From NCBI GenBank assembly GCA_963661055.1, contig CAVLAC010000101.1, positions 1 to 7,068 of the forward strand: DNA of 7,068 nt, in the 5' to 3' direction. Shown here one piece after another: positions 1-6,089 of this stretch. Every line of letters starts with the position of its first letter. Within the stretch, counting starts at the first letter, position 1. Both the position numbers and the translations under genes were made by a program. The notes below the pieces were generated by a model. The model saw only the letters and a program-made list of their open reading frames with translations, did not search any database and was not told the origin of the DNA. Source of the DNA: UBA1067 sp963661055. GTDB taxonomy: Bacteria > Verrucomicrobiota > Kiritimatiellia > RFP12 > UBA1067.

Positions 1-44
1 TCTCGCTCATTCGAGCGAGAGTGAGGCTCATCCGATGGATGAGC
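1..44. repeat. Two adjacent small hairpins at the window edge
   Basis: The first hairpin has perfect 8-bp arms TCTCGCTC (1-8) and GAGCGAGA (13-20) around ATTC. The second has perfect 8-bp arms GCTCATCC (26-33) and GGATGAGC (37-44) around GAT. Both share the words GCTCAT and GAGCGAG, so they look like diverged copies of one unit. They overlap the partial reading frame and no T-run follows, so they do not look like terminators. Whatever lies to the left is cut off. Confidence 0.55.
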
Positions 45-184
45 GAGTGTGTGTGTGGCTCAAAGTTTCGGAGTTATTCGCGAAGTTCTGGGCGGCGTAC
101 CCGCGCAAGATCGGGAAGATTGCCGCGCAATTCGTGAAAGACCTGGAAACCGCCTACGCCCAACGCGCCGCTATCCGCCTTTAA
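2..184 (+). CDS. 3' end of an unidentified reading frame (partial)
   Basis: An open frame enters from the left edge and stops at TAA 182-184, giving about 60 residues. The last 35 or so (VSELFAKFWAAYPRKIGKIA and onward) look protein-like: a short aromatic and basic segment followed by a charged helix ending in AAIRL. A 'FWAAYPRK.GK' string is known to me from C-terminal parts of phage-type replication proteins of the helix-turn-helix/DnaD kind, but so short a match is weak. The first 15 residues are low complexity because they are encoded by two hairpins. An internal ATG at 35 would give a 49-residue ORF with no clear ribosome-binding site. It may be the end of a real gene, a phage remnant or a chance frame. 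I do not assign a function. Confidence 0.35.
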   Translation, partial: LAHSSESEAHPMDERVCVWLKVSELFAKFWAAYPRKIGKIAAQFVKDLETAYAQRAAIRL

Positions 185-199
185 ATCCTGTTAATCCTG
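184..199. repeat. AATCCTG tandem pair, 9-bp period
   Basis: AATCCTG occurs at 184-190 and again at 193-199, directly after the stop codon of the partial frame. This is a two-copy short tandem repeat in an otherwise AT-rich spacer. It may be a trace of a short repeat family. No function is visible. Confidence 0.4.
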
Positions 200-255
200 C
201 CATAAACAGCACTAGACAACATATGTAAAAGCATACAAAAGCGGTTTACGCGCAA

Positions 256-331
256 TGTAAAGAAAGTGTAAAGTGCCGCGCCAAGAACACAAATGGCACA
301 TTTTGTGCTATATCATTTACTAAAGGTTTAC
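256..331 (+). promoter_or_regulatory. Paired TGTAAAG / TTTAC boxes, candidate regulator sites for gdhA
   Basis: TGTAAAG occurs at 256-262 and 267-273, an exact direct repeat with an 11-bp period. On the other side of the candidate promoter, TTTAC (the complement of GTAAA) occurs at 316-320 and 327-331, again 11 bp apart. Single copies lie at 225-229 (GTAAA) and 245-249 (TTTAC). One helical turn between boxes places them on the same DNA face, as expected for a cooperatively binding regulator. The two pairs flank the predicted promoter at 294-309, one upstream and one around the predicted start. The regulator is unknown and the assignment is inferred from the repeats alone. Confidence 0.45.
294..309 (+). 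promoter_or_regulatory. Candidate sigma-54 (RpoN) promoter of gdhA
   Basis: The sequence reads TGGCAC, five bases, GTGCT. This matches the sigma-54 consensus TGGCAC-N5-TTGCA at the full -24 element, keeps the essential GC of the -12 element, and has exactly 10 bp between GG (295-296) and GC (307-308). Two outer -12 bases differ from consensus. Transcription would start near 320, leaving a leader of about 40 nt. Sigma-54 commonly drives nitrogen-assimilation genes, which fits the downstream gdhA. No good sigma-70 -35/-10 pair is apparent, although TATATC/TATCAT at 309-316 could be a weak -10. GCACA-TTT-TGTGC here is also a short palindrome, so an operator is an alternative reading. Confidence 0.5.
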
Positions 332-342
332 AGAATCTGTAA
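328..342 (+). promoter_or_regulatory. 15-bp dyad in the gdhA leader
   Basis: TTACAG-AAT-CTGTAA is a perfect dyad with 6-bp arms. It lies roughly 8-22 nt after the predicted transcription start and 8 bp before the ribosome-binding site (AAGGA, 351-355, five bases before the ATG). It could be an operator or a weak leader hairpin. It overlaps the second TTTAC box, so the two signals may be one site. Confidence 0.35.
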
Positions 343-360
343 TTCAAATAAAGGACTCAA

Positions 361-1734
361 ATGAGTAAGTATGTTGACTCGGTACTCGCCTCCGTCAAGG
401 CGAAGAACGCGAATGAACCTGAGTTCATTCAGGCGGTGGACGAAGTATTGATGACCCTCGACCCTGTGTTGAAGGCCAACAAGCAATATGAGCAGAACGC
501 GATTCTTGAGCGCATGGTCGAACCTGAGCGCGTTGTTATGTTCCGCGTCCCTTGGGTGGACGACAAGGGCATCATCCGCGTCAATCGCGGCTATCGCGTG
601 CAGATGAACAGCGCGATTGGTCCTTATAAAGGAGGTCTGCGTTTTGACCCTACCGTCAATCTCGGCGTCCTCAAGTTCCTCGCGTTTGAGCAGGTCTTCA
701 AGAACTCCCTCACCACCCTTCCTATGGGCGGCGGCAAGGGCGGTAGCGACTTCAATCCGAAACAGAGCCCCCACACCCCCGGCAAGCGTTGCAGTGACGC
801 GGAAGTTATGCGCTTCTGCCAGAGCTTCATGACTGAGCTTTATCGCCACATTGGCCCTGATACGGACGTTCCGGCGGGCGATATGAATGTCGGCGGACGC
901 GAAATCGGCTATCTCTTCGGTCAGTACAAGCGCCTCGCCAATGAATGGACGGGTGTTTTGACGGGCAAGGGTCTCAGCTTCGGTGGCTCGCTGATTCGTC
1001 CTGAGGCGACGGGTTATGGCGACATCTACTTCGCGCAGAACATGCTCGCCGTTAAGGGTGAAACCTTCGAGGGCAAGAAGTGCGTGATTTCGGGTTCGGG
1101 CAATGTCGCTTCTTTCGCGGCAGAAAAGCTTATGCAACTCGGCGCGAAAGTCCTCACTCTCTCCGACCGCTCGGGCGCTATCTACGCTAAGGACGGCATC
1201 ACCGAGAAGATGCTTAAGGACATTATGGTTCTTAAGAATGTGAAGCGCGGCGAACTCGCTGAATTCGCGAAGAAGACGAAAGCCGTTAAGTTCTATGCGA
1301 ACGCCAACAGCTGGCAGATTGCCGACAAGATTGACGCGGCATTCCCCTGCGCACGCCAGAACGAACTCAATGGCAAGGACGCGGACTACCTTCTCAAGCA
1401 CGGCTGTAAGCTCGTCGGCGAAGGCGCGAATATGCCTTCTACCCCCGAGGCGATTGAGAAGTTCCTCAATGCGAAGATTATGTTCAGCCCGGGCAAGGCT
1501 TCCAACGCGGGTGGCGTCGCGACCTCTGGTCTCGAAATGAGCCAGAACTCCGAGCGCCTCTCCTGGACTTCTGAAGAAGTCGACAACAAGCTCAAGGGCA
1601 TTATGAAGTCCATTCACGACAATGCCTACGAGGCGGCAGCGAAGTATGGTCACAAGGGCAACTATGTGATGGGCGCGAATATCGCGGGCTTCGTCAAGGT
1701 TGCGGACGCGATGGTCGCTCAGGGCGTTTGCTAA
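361..1734 (+). CDS. gdhA: NADP-specific glutamate dehydrogenase (hexameric, family I)
   Basis: The product is a cytoplasmic enzyme that reversibly aminates 2-oxoglutarate with ammonium and NADPH to give glutamate. The 457 residues cover the whole family (E. coli GdhA has about 447). The three substrate and catalytic lysines are visible as K90 (GPYKGGLRF), K114 (FKNSL) and K126 (PMGGGKGGSDF), and the catalytic aspartate is D174 in DVPAGD. The Rossmann motif GSGNVA follows, with SDRSG after the second strand, which favours NADP. The ligand loop is SNAGGVATS (381-389). An insertion of about 8 residues at 135-144 (QSPHTPGKRC) accounts for the extra length and lies just after the catalytic lysine. 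The ATG is supported by AAGGA five bases upstream. The gene stands alone, with a sigma-54-like promoter before it and a terminator after it. NADP preference is inferred from motifs. Confidence 0.97.
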   Translation: MSKYVDSVLASVKAKNANEPEFIQAVDEVLMTLDPVLKANKQYEQNAILERMVEPERVVMFRVPWVDDKGIIRVNRGYRVQMNSAIGPYKGGLRFDPTVNLGVLKFLAFEQVFKNSLTTLPMGGGKGGSDFNPKQSPHTPGKRCSDAEVMRFCQSFMTELYRHIGPDTDVPAGDMNVGGREIGYLFGQYKRLANEWTGVLTGKGLSFGGSLIRPEATGYGDIYFAQNMLAVKGETFEGKKCVISGSGNVASFAAEKLMQLGAKVLTLSDRSGAIYAKDGITEKMLKDIMVLKNVKRGELAEFAKKTKAVKFYANANSWQIADKIDAAFPCARQNELNGKDADYLLKHGCKLVGEGANMPSTPEAIEKFLNAKIMFSPGKASNAGGVATSGLEMSQNSERLSWTSEEVDNKLKGIMKSIHDNAYEAAAKYGHKGNYVMGANIAGFVKVADAMVAQGVC

Positions 1735-1756
1735 CGCTCGAAGCTTCCAATCGAGG

Positions 1757-1795
1757 AAAGGGACGCGGCAGAAAATTTCACCGCGTCTCTTTTTT
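1757..1795 (+). terminator. Rho-independent terminator of gdhA
   Basis: A 9-bp stem, GGGACGCGG (1760-1768) with CCGCGTCTC (1781-1789), contains one G.U pair and closes a 12-nt loop. Six T follow at 1790-1795. Three A at 1757-1759 can pair with the first T residues and lengthen the stem. It lies about 25 bp after the gdhA stop, so gdhA and the next operon are probably separate transcripts. Confidence 0.85.
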
Positions 1796-1817
1796 ACTCT
1801 TCCCTTTTCGGCGCGAA

Positions 1818-1828
1818 TATGATAAAAT
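1818..1828 (+). promoter_or_regulatory. Putative -10 region of the nfnAB operon
   Basis: Overlapping -10-like hexamers TATGAT (1818-1823) and TAAAAT (1823-1828) lie in the only AT-rich spot between the gdhA terminator and the next ATG at 1840. No good -35 element is visible at 16-18 bp. If used, transcription would begin around 1830-1835, giving a leader of under 10 nt. No clear Shine-Dalgarno sequence precedes the ATG either. Confidence 0.4.
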
Positions 1829-1839
1829 AGTGGTTAGAT

Positions 1840-2706
1840 ATGAATAAGATAGTAGAAAAGAAGCAGCTGTCGGACAATGTCTACGAGATTGTCGTCGAGG
1901 CTCCGCTCATTGCCAACGAGCGCAAGGCAGGTCAGTTCATTATCCTTATGGTCGACGCGGACCACGGCGAACGCATTCCGCTCACCATTGCGGATGCCGA
2001 TCCCACGCGCGGCACTATAACGCTCATCTACCAAACGGTAGGGGCGACGACAATGAAGCTCGCGCGGCTCGGTGTTGGCGATTCCCTCGGGGCACTCCTC
2101 GGACCCCTCGGGCGCCCGACTTCCATCCGTGGCACCAATGGTGAGCCCACGGGACGTGTCGTTTGCGTCGGCGGCGGCATTGGTGTCGCGCCTATGCACC
2201 CGATTGCCCAAGCCCTCAAAGCGGCCGGGAACGATGTCACCATTATTATGGGTGCACGTAATAAGTCCCTCTTCGTTATGGAAGACGAAATGCGCGCCAT
2301 CGCGGGCGATAAGCTCATTTTGATGACGGACGATGGTTCATCGGGACGCAAGGGGCTCGTCACCGACCCCCTCAAGGAACTTTGCGAGAAAGGTGCGGTC
2401 GATGAAGTCATCGCGATTGGTCCGCCCATTATGATGAAGTTCTGTGCGCTTACCACCAAGCCCTTCAATGTAAAGACAACCGTCTCGCTCAATACCATTA
2501 TGATTGATGGTACGGGTATGTGCGGCGGGTGCCGTATCAGCATTGGCGGCGAGACGAAGTTCGTCTGTGTGGACGGCCCTGAGTTTGACGCGCACCAAGT
2601 CGATTGGGATCTTATGCTCGAGCGTATGGGGTCCTTTAAGCCCGAGGAACAGAAGGCGAAGGAACACCTCTGCCAAGCGGGTATTTTCACTGCACCCACC
2701 AAGTAA
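1840..2706 (+). CDS. nfnA: NfnA-type FAD/NAD-binding [2Fe-2S] subunit
   Basis: This is the small subunit of a ferredoxin:NADP oxidoreductase of the NfnAB type, in the dihydroorotate/sulfide dehydrogenase electron-transfer family. In NfnAB this subunit binds NADH, FAD and one [2Fe-2S] cluster and passes electrons to NfnB. The 288 residues hold an FAD-binding barrel (RIPLTIAD, 45-52), a nucleotide-binding domain (GGGIGVAP, 111-118; TDDGSSG, 163-169), and a C-terminal cluster site with candidate ligands D223, C228, C231 and C243 (the family uses one Asp and three Cys). The start is the family's usual one, since 'MxKIVEKK' is typical, although no Shine-Dalgarno is visible. Its stop lies 16 bp before the next start, so the two genes form an operon. 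Such genes are often annotated as 'glutamate synthase' or 'sulfide dehydrogenase' subunits. The name follows domain content and gene order. Confidence 0.9.
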   Translation: MNKIVEKKQLSDNVYEIVVEAPLIANERKAGQFIILMVDADHGERIPLTIADADPTRGTITLIYQTVGATTMKLARLGVGDSLGALLGPLGRPTSIRGTNGEPTGRVVCVGGGIGVAPMHPIAQALKAAGNDVTIIMGARNKSLFVMEDEMRAIAGDKLILMTDDGSSGRKGLVTDPLKELCEKGAVDEVIAIGPPIMMKFCALTTKPFNVKTTVSLNTIMIDGTGMCGGCRISIGGETKFVCVDGPEFDAHQVDWDLMLERMGSFKPEEQKAKEHLCQAGIFTAPTK

Positions 2707-2722
2707 GGGAAGGATTTAGAAG

Positions 2723-4144
2723 ATGTTGTCACCTAAAGAGAAAATGGCTATCCCTCAGCAGGATATGCCCGAGCAAGATCCGCTCGTTCGTGCCCACAAT
2801 ATGAATGAGGTCGCGATTGGCTACACCGCCGAAATGGCGAAAACCGAGGCCTCTCGTTGCTTGCAGTGTCCCGCGAAGCCCTGTATGAAGGGGTGCCCCG
2901 TCGCAATTAACATTCCTGGCTTCCTCGAGAAAGCCGCCGCAGGCGACTTCAAGGGCGCGCTCGCCATTATCCGCGAGACCTCCCTTCTGCCCGCCGTGTG
3001 CGGACGCGTCTGCCCCCAAGAAAAGCAGTGCCAGAAGTTCTGCACGATGGGCAAGCTGATGAAAGATGTCAATAAGGCGGTCGCTATCGGACGCGTCGAG
3101 CGCTATTGCGCGGATGTGGTCCGTGAGTCGGGCGCGGCAGATGTCGACACCGTCGCCCCCGCGACAGGCAAGCGCGTCGCTGTCGTCGGCTCGGGGCCTG
3201 CTTCCATCACCGTCGCGGCAGATTGTGCTCGCGCGGGACATGCCGTCACGATGTTCGAGGCGTTCCATAAGCCAGGTGGCGTGCTCGTCTATGGTATTCC
3301 TGAGTTCCGTCTCCCGAAGACCATCGTCCAAAACGAGATTGACGGACTCCAAAAGCTCGGCGTGAAGCTTGAGACCAACTATGTCGTTGGGCGCACCCGC
3401 AAACTCAAAGACTTGATGGAGAAGGATGGCTTTGACGCGGTCTTCGTCGGCACAGGCGCGGGGCTCCCGAAATTTATGAACATTGAGGGCGAGAACCTGA
3501 CGGGCGTCTTCAGTGCGAATGAATATCTGACGCGGGCTAACTTGATGAAGGCTTACGACGAAGAGCATAACGACACGCCGTATTGGCACGGCAAGAGTGT
3601 CGCGGTGCTCGGTGGCGGCAATGTCGCGATGGACGCGAGCCGTATGGCGCTTCGCCTTGGGGCTGAGAAGGTCTATCTCGTCTATCGCCGTAGCGAAGCC
3701 GAAATGCCTGCTCGTGCCGAAGAAGTTCATCACGCGAAGCAGGAAGGCGTCGAGTTCCGTACGCTCCAGAATGCGAAGCGCGTCCTTGGTGATGATAAGG
3801 GCAAGGTGATTGGGCTTGAGTGCCTCAAGTATGAGCTGGGCGAACCCGATGCCTCGGGTCGCCGTAGCCCTGTCGCGATTCCGGGTAGCGAATTCGTCCT
3901 TGATGTCGATACGGTCGTTGTGGCGGTCGGCAACGCGTCGAATCCGCTCATCCCCGCGACAACCGAGGGGCTCGAAGTCAATAAGCGCGGCAATATTGTC
4001 GTGAACCCCGAGACGAACGCAACCTCGATTCCGGGTGTCTTCGCGGGTGGCGACATTGTGCTTGGCGCGGCAACCGTCATTCTCGCGATGGGCGAGGGAC
4101 GCCGTGCGGCGGCGGGTATCAACGCCTACTTGGCGAACAAATAA
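2723..4144 (+). CDS. nfnB: NfnB-type NADPH oxidoreductase (GltD/GltA family)
   Basis: This is the large subunit partner of the preceding gene. In NfnAB it holds two [4Fe-4S] clusters and the FAD that splits NADPH electrons between ferredoxin and NAD+. The 473 residues show eight cysteines in the N-terminal domain, C46/49/54/58 and C93/97/103/107. They also show the FAD Rossmann motif GSGPAS (156-161), the NADPH motif VLGGGNVAMD (295-304) followed by YRRSEAEMPAR (321-331), and the closing FAD motif GVFAGGD (438-444). The same fold serves as the glutamate synthase small subunit (GltD), but no large glutamate synthase subunit lies in the window. The order small-then-large with an NfnA homologue favours NfnAB. 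The start has a strong GGGAAGGA (2707-2714) eight bases upstream. A bifurcating role is inferred from family and context, and a simpler NADPH oxidoreductase is possible. Confidence 0.9.
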   Translation: MLSPKEKMAIPQQDMPEQDPLVRAHNMNEVAIGYTAEMAKTEASRCLQCPAKPCMKGCPVAINIPGFLEKAAAGDFKGALAIIRETSLLPAVCGRVCPQEKQCQKFCTMGKLMKDVNKAVAIGRVERYCADVVRESGAADVDTVAPATGKRVAVVGSGPASITVAADCARAGHAVTMFEAFHKPGGVLVYGIPEFRLPKTIVQNEIDGLQKLGVKLETNYVVGRTRKLKDLMEKDGFDAVFVGTGAGLPKFMNIEGENLTGVFSANEYLTRANLMKAYDEEHNDTPYWHGKSVAVLGGGNVAMDASRMALRLGAEKVYLVYRRSEAEMPARAEEVHHAKQEGVEFRTLQNAKRVLGDDKGKVIGLECLKYELGEPDASGRRSPVAIPGSEFVLDVDTVVVAVGNASNPLIPATTEGLEVNKRGNIVVNPETNATSIPGVFAGGDIVLGAATVILAMGEGRRAAAGINAYLANK

Positions 4145-4166
4145 GCCGCGAAACAAAGAAAAGAAA

Positions 4167-4202
4167 GCGGGGCGCAAGCCATTTGCGTCCCGCCTCTTTT
4201 TT
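4167..4202. terminator. Terminator between convergent nfnB and the DHQS-like gene
   Basis: An 11-bp stem, GCGGGGCGCAA (4167-4177) with TTGCGTCCCGC (4183-4193), closes a GCCAT loop and is followed by TTTTTT at 4197-4202. On the plus strand the stem has one G.U pair. On the minus strand the same position is an A.C mismatch, but the minus transcript also runs into a T-rich stretch (complement of 4149-4166). It therefore probably serves both genes and works best for nfnB. Confidence 0.85.
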
Positions 4203-4218
4203 GGCTCAGATTCTCTCT

Positions 4219-5355
4219 TTAGACATTCAAGAGAACATCCGCCAAACGCGAAATGACTGTCTCATAAACCGCGCGATCAGGCTCTTCTTCAATGACCGCC
4301 TTACCAATTGCCTTCGGCAAGGAACGCGCCATATTGCCCGTCGAGAGCTGCCACGCGTCAAGCCCCATAAGGACATTGCTCGGCTTCAGGAAGAGACGGA
4401 TGCTATGCGAAAGCCCCTGCATGGCCCCGCACACCTTGAAGAGGCTCGGGACCCCTTCCCAATCGCTCGCCTTCAAAATGCCGCGCTCAATCGCGTAAAG
4501 CCCTTCCATACAAGAGCCAATGCCGAGCGCATAGCCGTGCGGCAAGCGATAATTGCTCATCGCCTCAAGGCGCATCGCGCACCACATCGCGAAGTCATTC
4601 GGACCTTTCTTGGTGCGAATTTCAATCATATTCTTAACGAGTTCGCGTGCGAGCGTCTCATCACGCTTCATAATCGTCTCAGCATTCGCCGCAATCCACT
4701 TGTAAAGCGAGGCATCTTCCACGAGCGCATAACGGACGCATTCGCCCACACCGCCGCGCCAAACACCATCAAGAATCGTGCGTGTGAAAGAAATATCAAC
4801 GAGCACCGCCGCGGGGTAGGACGGCAAACGATACGCGTCTTTCACAAAGCCCTCATCAAGTGCCGCGAAGTCCGAGTACGCACCTTCCGCCTGCGTCGCG
4901 ATGGTCGTCGGCATACGCACGAGGTTAACCCCATTGCGAATCTGCGCCGCCGCGAATCCCGCTACATCCAAGACGCACCCGCCACCAATCGCGAGCACGA
5001 CATCATTGCAACCAATGCGCGCTTCAATGGCCGCGCGAGCTACACGCTCCACGCTAAGCTTCTTGTCGTTCTTCACGCGTTCGCCACCCGGCAAAATGAC
5101 GGCTGGACCCGCGAGCTTAATGTCGTGCGCTTGGAAGTAACGCCCAATGCGCGAACCGAGCCCCTCGGTATAATGGACGACATTGTAGTCCGCAACAAGC
5201 AAAACGCGCGGCATTTCGCCCTTGCCGCATTCGCGCAAGGTCTCTGCCAAAACATCGTTCTCCTCATTGAAGACATCATCAACGAGACGGACAGGACACT
5301 TCTTTCCCGTACTCCAGGAAATCGTGACCTCCTCAACTTTTTTACTTTTAGACAT
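4219..5355 (-). CDS. 3-dehydroquinate-synthase-like protein with altered active site
   Basis: The protein has 378 residues with the sugar-phosphate-cyclase fold: PGGERVKND (89-97), the NAD-binding GGGCVLDVAGFAAA (124-137), MPTTIATQ (148-155), WRGGVGECVRYAL (199-211) and YRLPHG (269-274). The wording recalls the EboD/EEVS-like branch more than ordinary AroB, from memory. Metal ligands corresponding to Glu194 and His287 of Aspergillus DHQS survive as E205 and H273. The GHxxGH-type motif, which supplies the third metal ligand and a catalytic His, reads AMWCAM with M257 and M261. HGEA is HGYA (Y275), the Lys of the AExIK-type motif is R208, and the conserved glycine/Lys/Asn loop after PTT is replaced by EGAYSDFAALDEG. 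Shikimate-pathway activity is therefore doubtful, so I withhold the symbol aroB. The start lacks a clear Shine-Dalgarno but follows a strong promoter. Confidence 0.85.
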   Translation of the reverse strand: MSKSKKVEEVTISWSTGKKCPVRLVDDVFNEENDVLAETLRECGKGEMPRVLLVADYNVVHYTEGLGSRIGRYFQAHDIKLAGPAVILPGGERVKNDKKLSVERVARAAIEARIGCNDVVLAIGGGCVLDVAGFAAAQIRNGVNLVRMPTTIATQAEGAYSDFAALDEGFVKDAYRLPSYPAAVLVDISFTRTILDGVWRGGVGECVRYALVEDASLYKWIAANAETIMKRDETLARELVKNMIEIRTKKGPNDFAMWCAMRLEAMSNYRLPHGYALGIGSCMEGLYAIERGILKASDWEGVPSLFKVCGAMQGLSHSIRLFLKPSNVLMGLDAWQLSTGNMARSLPKAIGKAVIEEEPDRAVYETVISRLADVLLNV

Positions 5356-5404
5356 AATTCTGTTTAACCAATACGATTAAGTTTGTACGATTGTTATGAG
5401 AACT

Positions 5405-5433
5405 ATTATACCATATTTCTCGCCCAATGTACA
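5405..5433 (-). promoter_or_regulatory. Sigma-70-type promoter of the DHQS-like gene
   Basis: Read on the minus strand, TGTACA (5433-5428; four of six to TTGACA), a 17-bp spacer and a perfect TATAAT (5410-5405) precede the gene. Transcription should start near 5398, giving a leader of about 43 nt. This is the best promoter in the window, and it indicates that the gene is transcribed on its own. Confidence 0.8.
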
Positions 5434-5451
5434 CCCCAAACCGCAATTCGT

Positions 5452-5604
5452 TCAAAGTTGCAAGAGCTCTCCGAGATTGAATTGAGTATGTAAGCGAAAG
5501 TGAATCCAAGCTTGTTGCAGAGATGAGCGCATCAACAAAGAATCGCCTATTAAAACCTCTACACTCTCTGCGGCTCTCGGGTGAGATAAAACACGATTTC
5601 TCAT
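5452..5604 (-). CDS. Possible small ORF, 50 residues, unknown
   Basis: An ATG at 5604 opens a 50-codon frame ending in TGA at 5452, just 19 bp upstream of the neighbouring promoter. The predicted peptide begins MRNRVLSHPRAAESVEVLIG and ends QFNLGELLQL. It has mixed charged and hydrophobic content, two stretches that could be helices (around residues 11-32 and 42-50) and no transmembrane segment. GAGAAAG lies about five bases before the ATG and is only a fair ribosome-binding site. I see no recognised motif. Codon use is less GC-biased than the neighbouring genes. The opposite strand is also open here, so this may be chance or a decayed gene. Confidence 0.25.
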   Translation of the reverse strand: MRNRVLSHPRAAESVEVLIGDSLLMRSSLQQAWIHFRLHTQFNLGELLQL

Positions 5605-5647
5605 TTTAACTTTCTCAACCGCTGTTTTTCGCCGCGCTAAAAATATT

Positions 5648-5703
5648 TCTAGACGCTCTAGAACTTCTAGATTTTCAAGCCTAGAACTTCAAGCCAAATC
5701 TAG
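5648..5703. repeat. CTAG-rich repeat cluster, 9-bp phase
   Basis: TCTAGA occurs at 5648, 5657 and 5666, exactly 9 bp apart. CTAG occurs again at 5681 and 5700. TTCAAGCC is directly repeated at 5675-5682 and 5689-5696. Further CTAG pairs follow at 5757/5766 (9 bp) and 5950/5958, and a triplet at 6561/6570/6579 (9 bp). CTAG was not noticed in any of the four genes. Confidence 0.7.
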
Positions 5704-5862
5704 CCCTTCCAGAATCGCCCTTACATATATATCTTATAAGTAACGCTTTTTCACCTCTAGAACGACTAGAAAATCTAACCTCATACCCCCTCATTTTTGC
5801 CCCCCAAAAACAACCCCTCGCCGACCACCCCAAAAACACACCCAAAATCGTCCATTTTGAGA

Positions 5863-5905
5863 CCCCTCGAAAATACGCGTTTTAAGAGGGGGTTTGGGGT
5901 GGGGG
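5863..5905. repeat. Hairpin followed by G-runs
   Basis: CCCCTC (5863-5868) pairs with GAGGGG (5886-5891), and inside it AAAA (5870-5873) pairs with TTTT (5880-5883) around TACGCG. Plus-strand G-runs of 5, 4 and 5 follow at 5888-5892, 5896-5899 and 5901-5905. No T-run follows on either strand where a terminator would need one. Function unknown. Confidence 0.45.
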
Positions 5906-5973
5906 CTATCACCCTACACAAAAACTCTTCGGAGCCCGCTACGAGCCTCCTAGACCCCTAGAAACGCGTTTTT

Positions 5974-6002
5974 AGAAGCGACCTCCGCCGCAAGCCGCTT
6001 CT
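5974..6002. repeat. Short hairpin
   Basis: AGAAGCG (5974-5980) and CGCTTCT (5996-6002) form a perfect 7-bp stem around a 15-nt loop. There is no T-run, so it is probably not a terminator. Confidence 0.4.
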
Positions 6003-6089
6003 CGACCCCCCTCACTCCCCGATTTTGACCCCTCGCCACCCCTCGCCGAACCGACTGAAAACACCCCCTCAAAAACCCAACTGAAAACC

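Larger units (their letters stand above)
5704..6089. other. Non-coding C-rich spacer
   Basis: No gene is supported here. An AT-rich patch at 5720-5745 includes the palindrome CTTATAAG (5733-5740). From 5780 the plus strand is rich in C-runs separated by A-runs, with CCCCTCGCC at 5814, 6029 and 6039 (and again at 6822). Four C-runs of 4-6 at 5786-5831 could let the minus strand form a loose G-quadruplex. ACGCGTTTT recurs at 5875 and 5964. I see no RNA gene. Confidence 0.5.

Noticed and set aside
328..5367. Long open frames antisense to gdhA, nfnB and the DHQS-like gene
   Set aside because: All are shadows of clearly recognised genes. They lack family motifs, and their arginine- and histidine-rich content reflects antisense codon bias.
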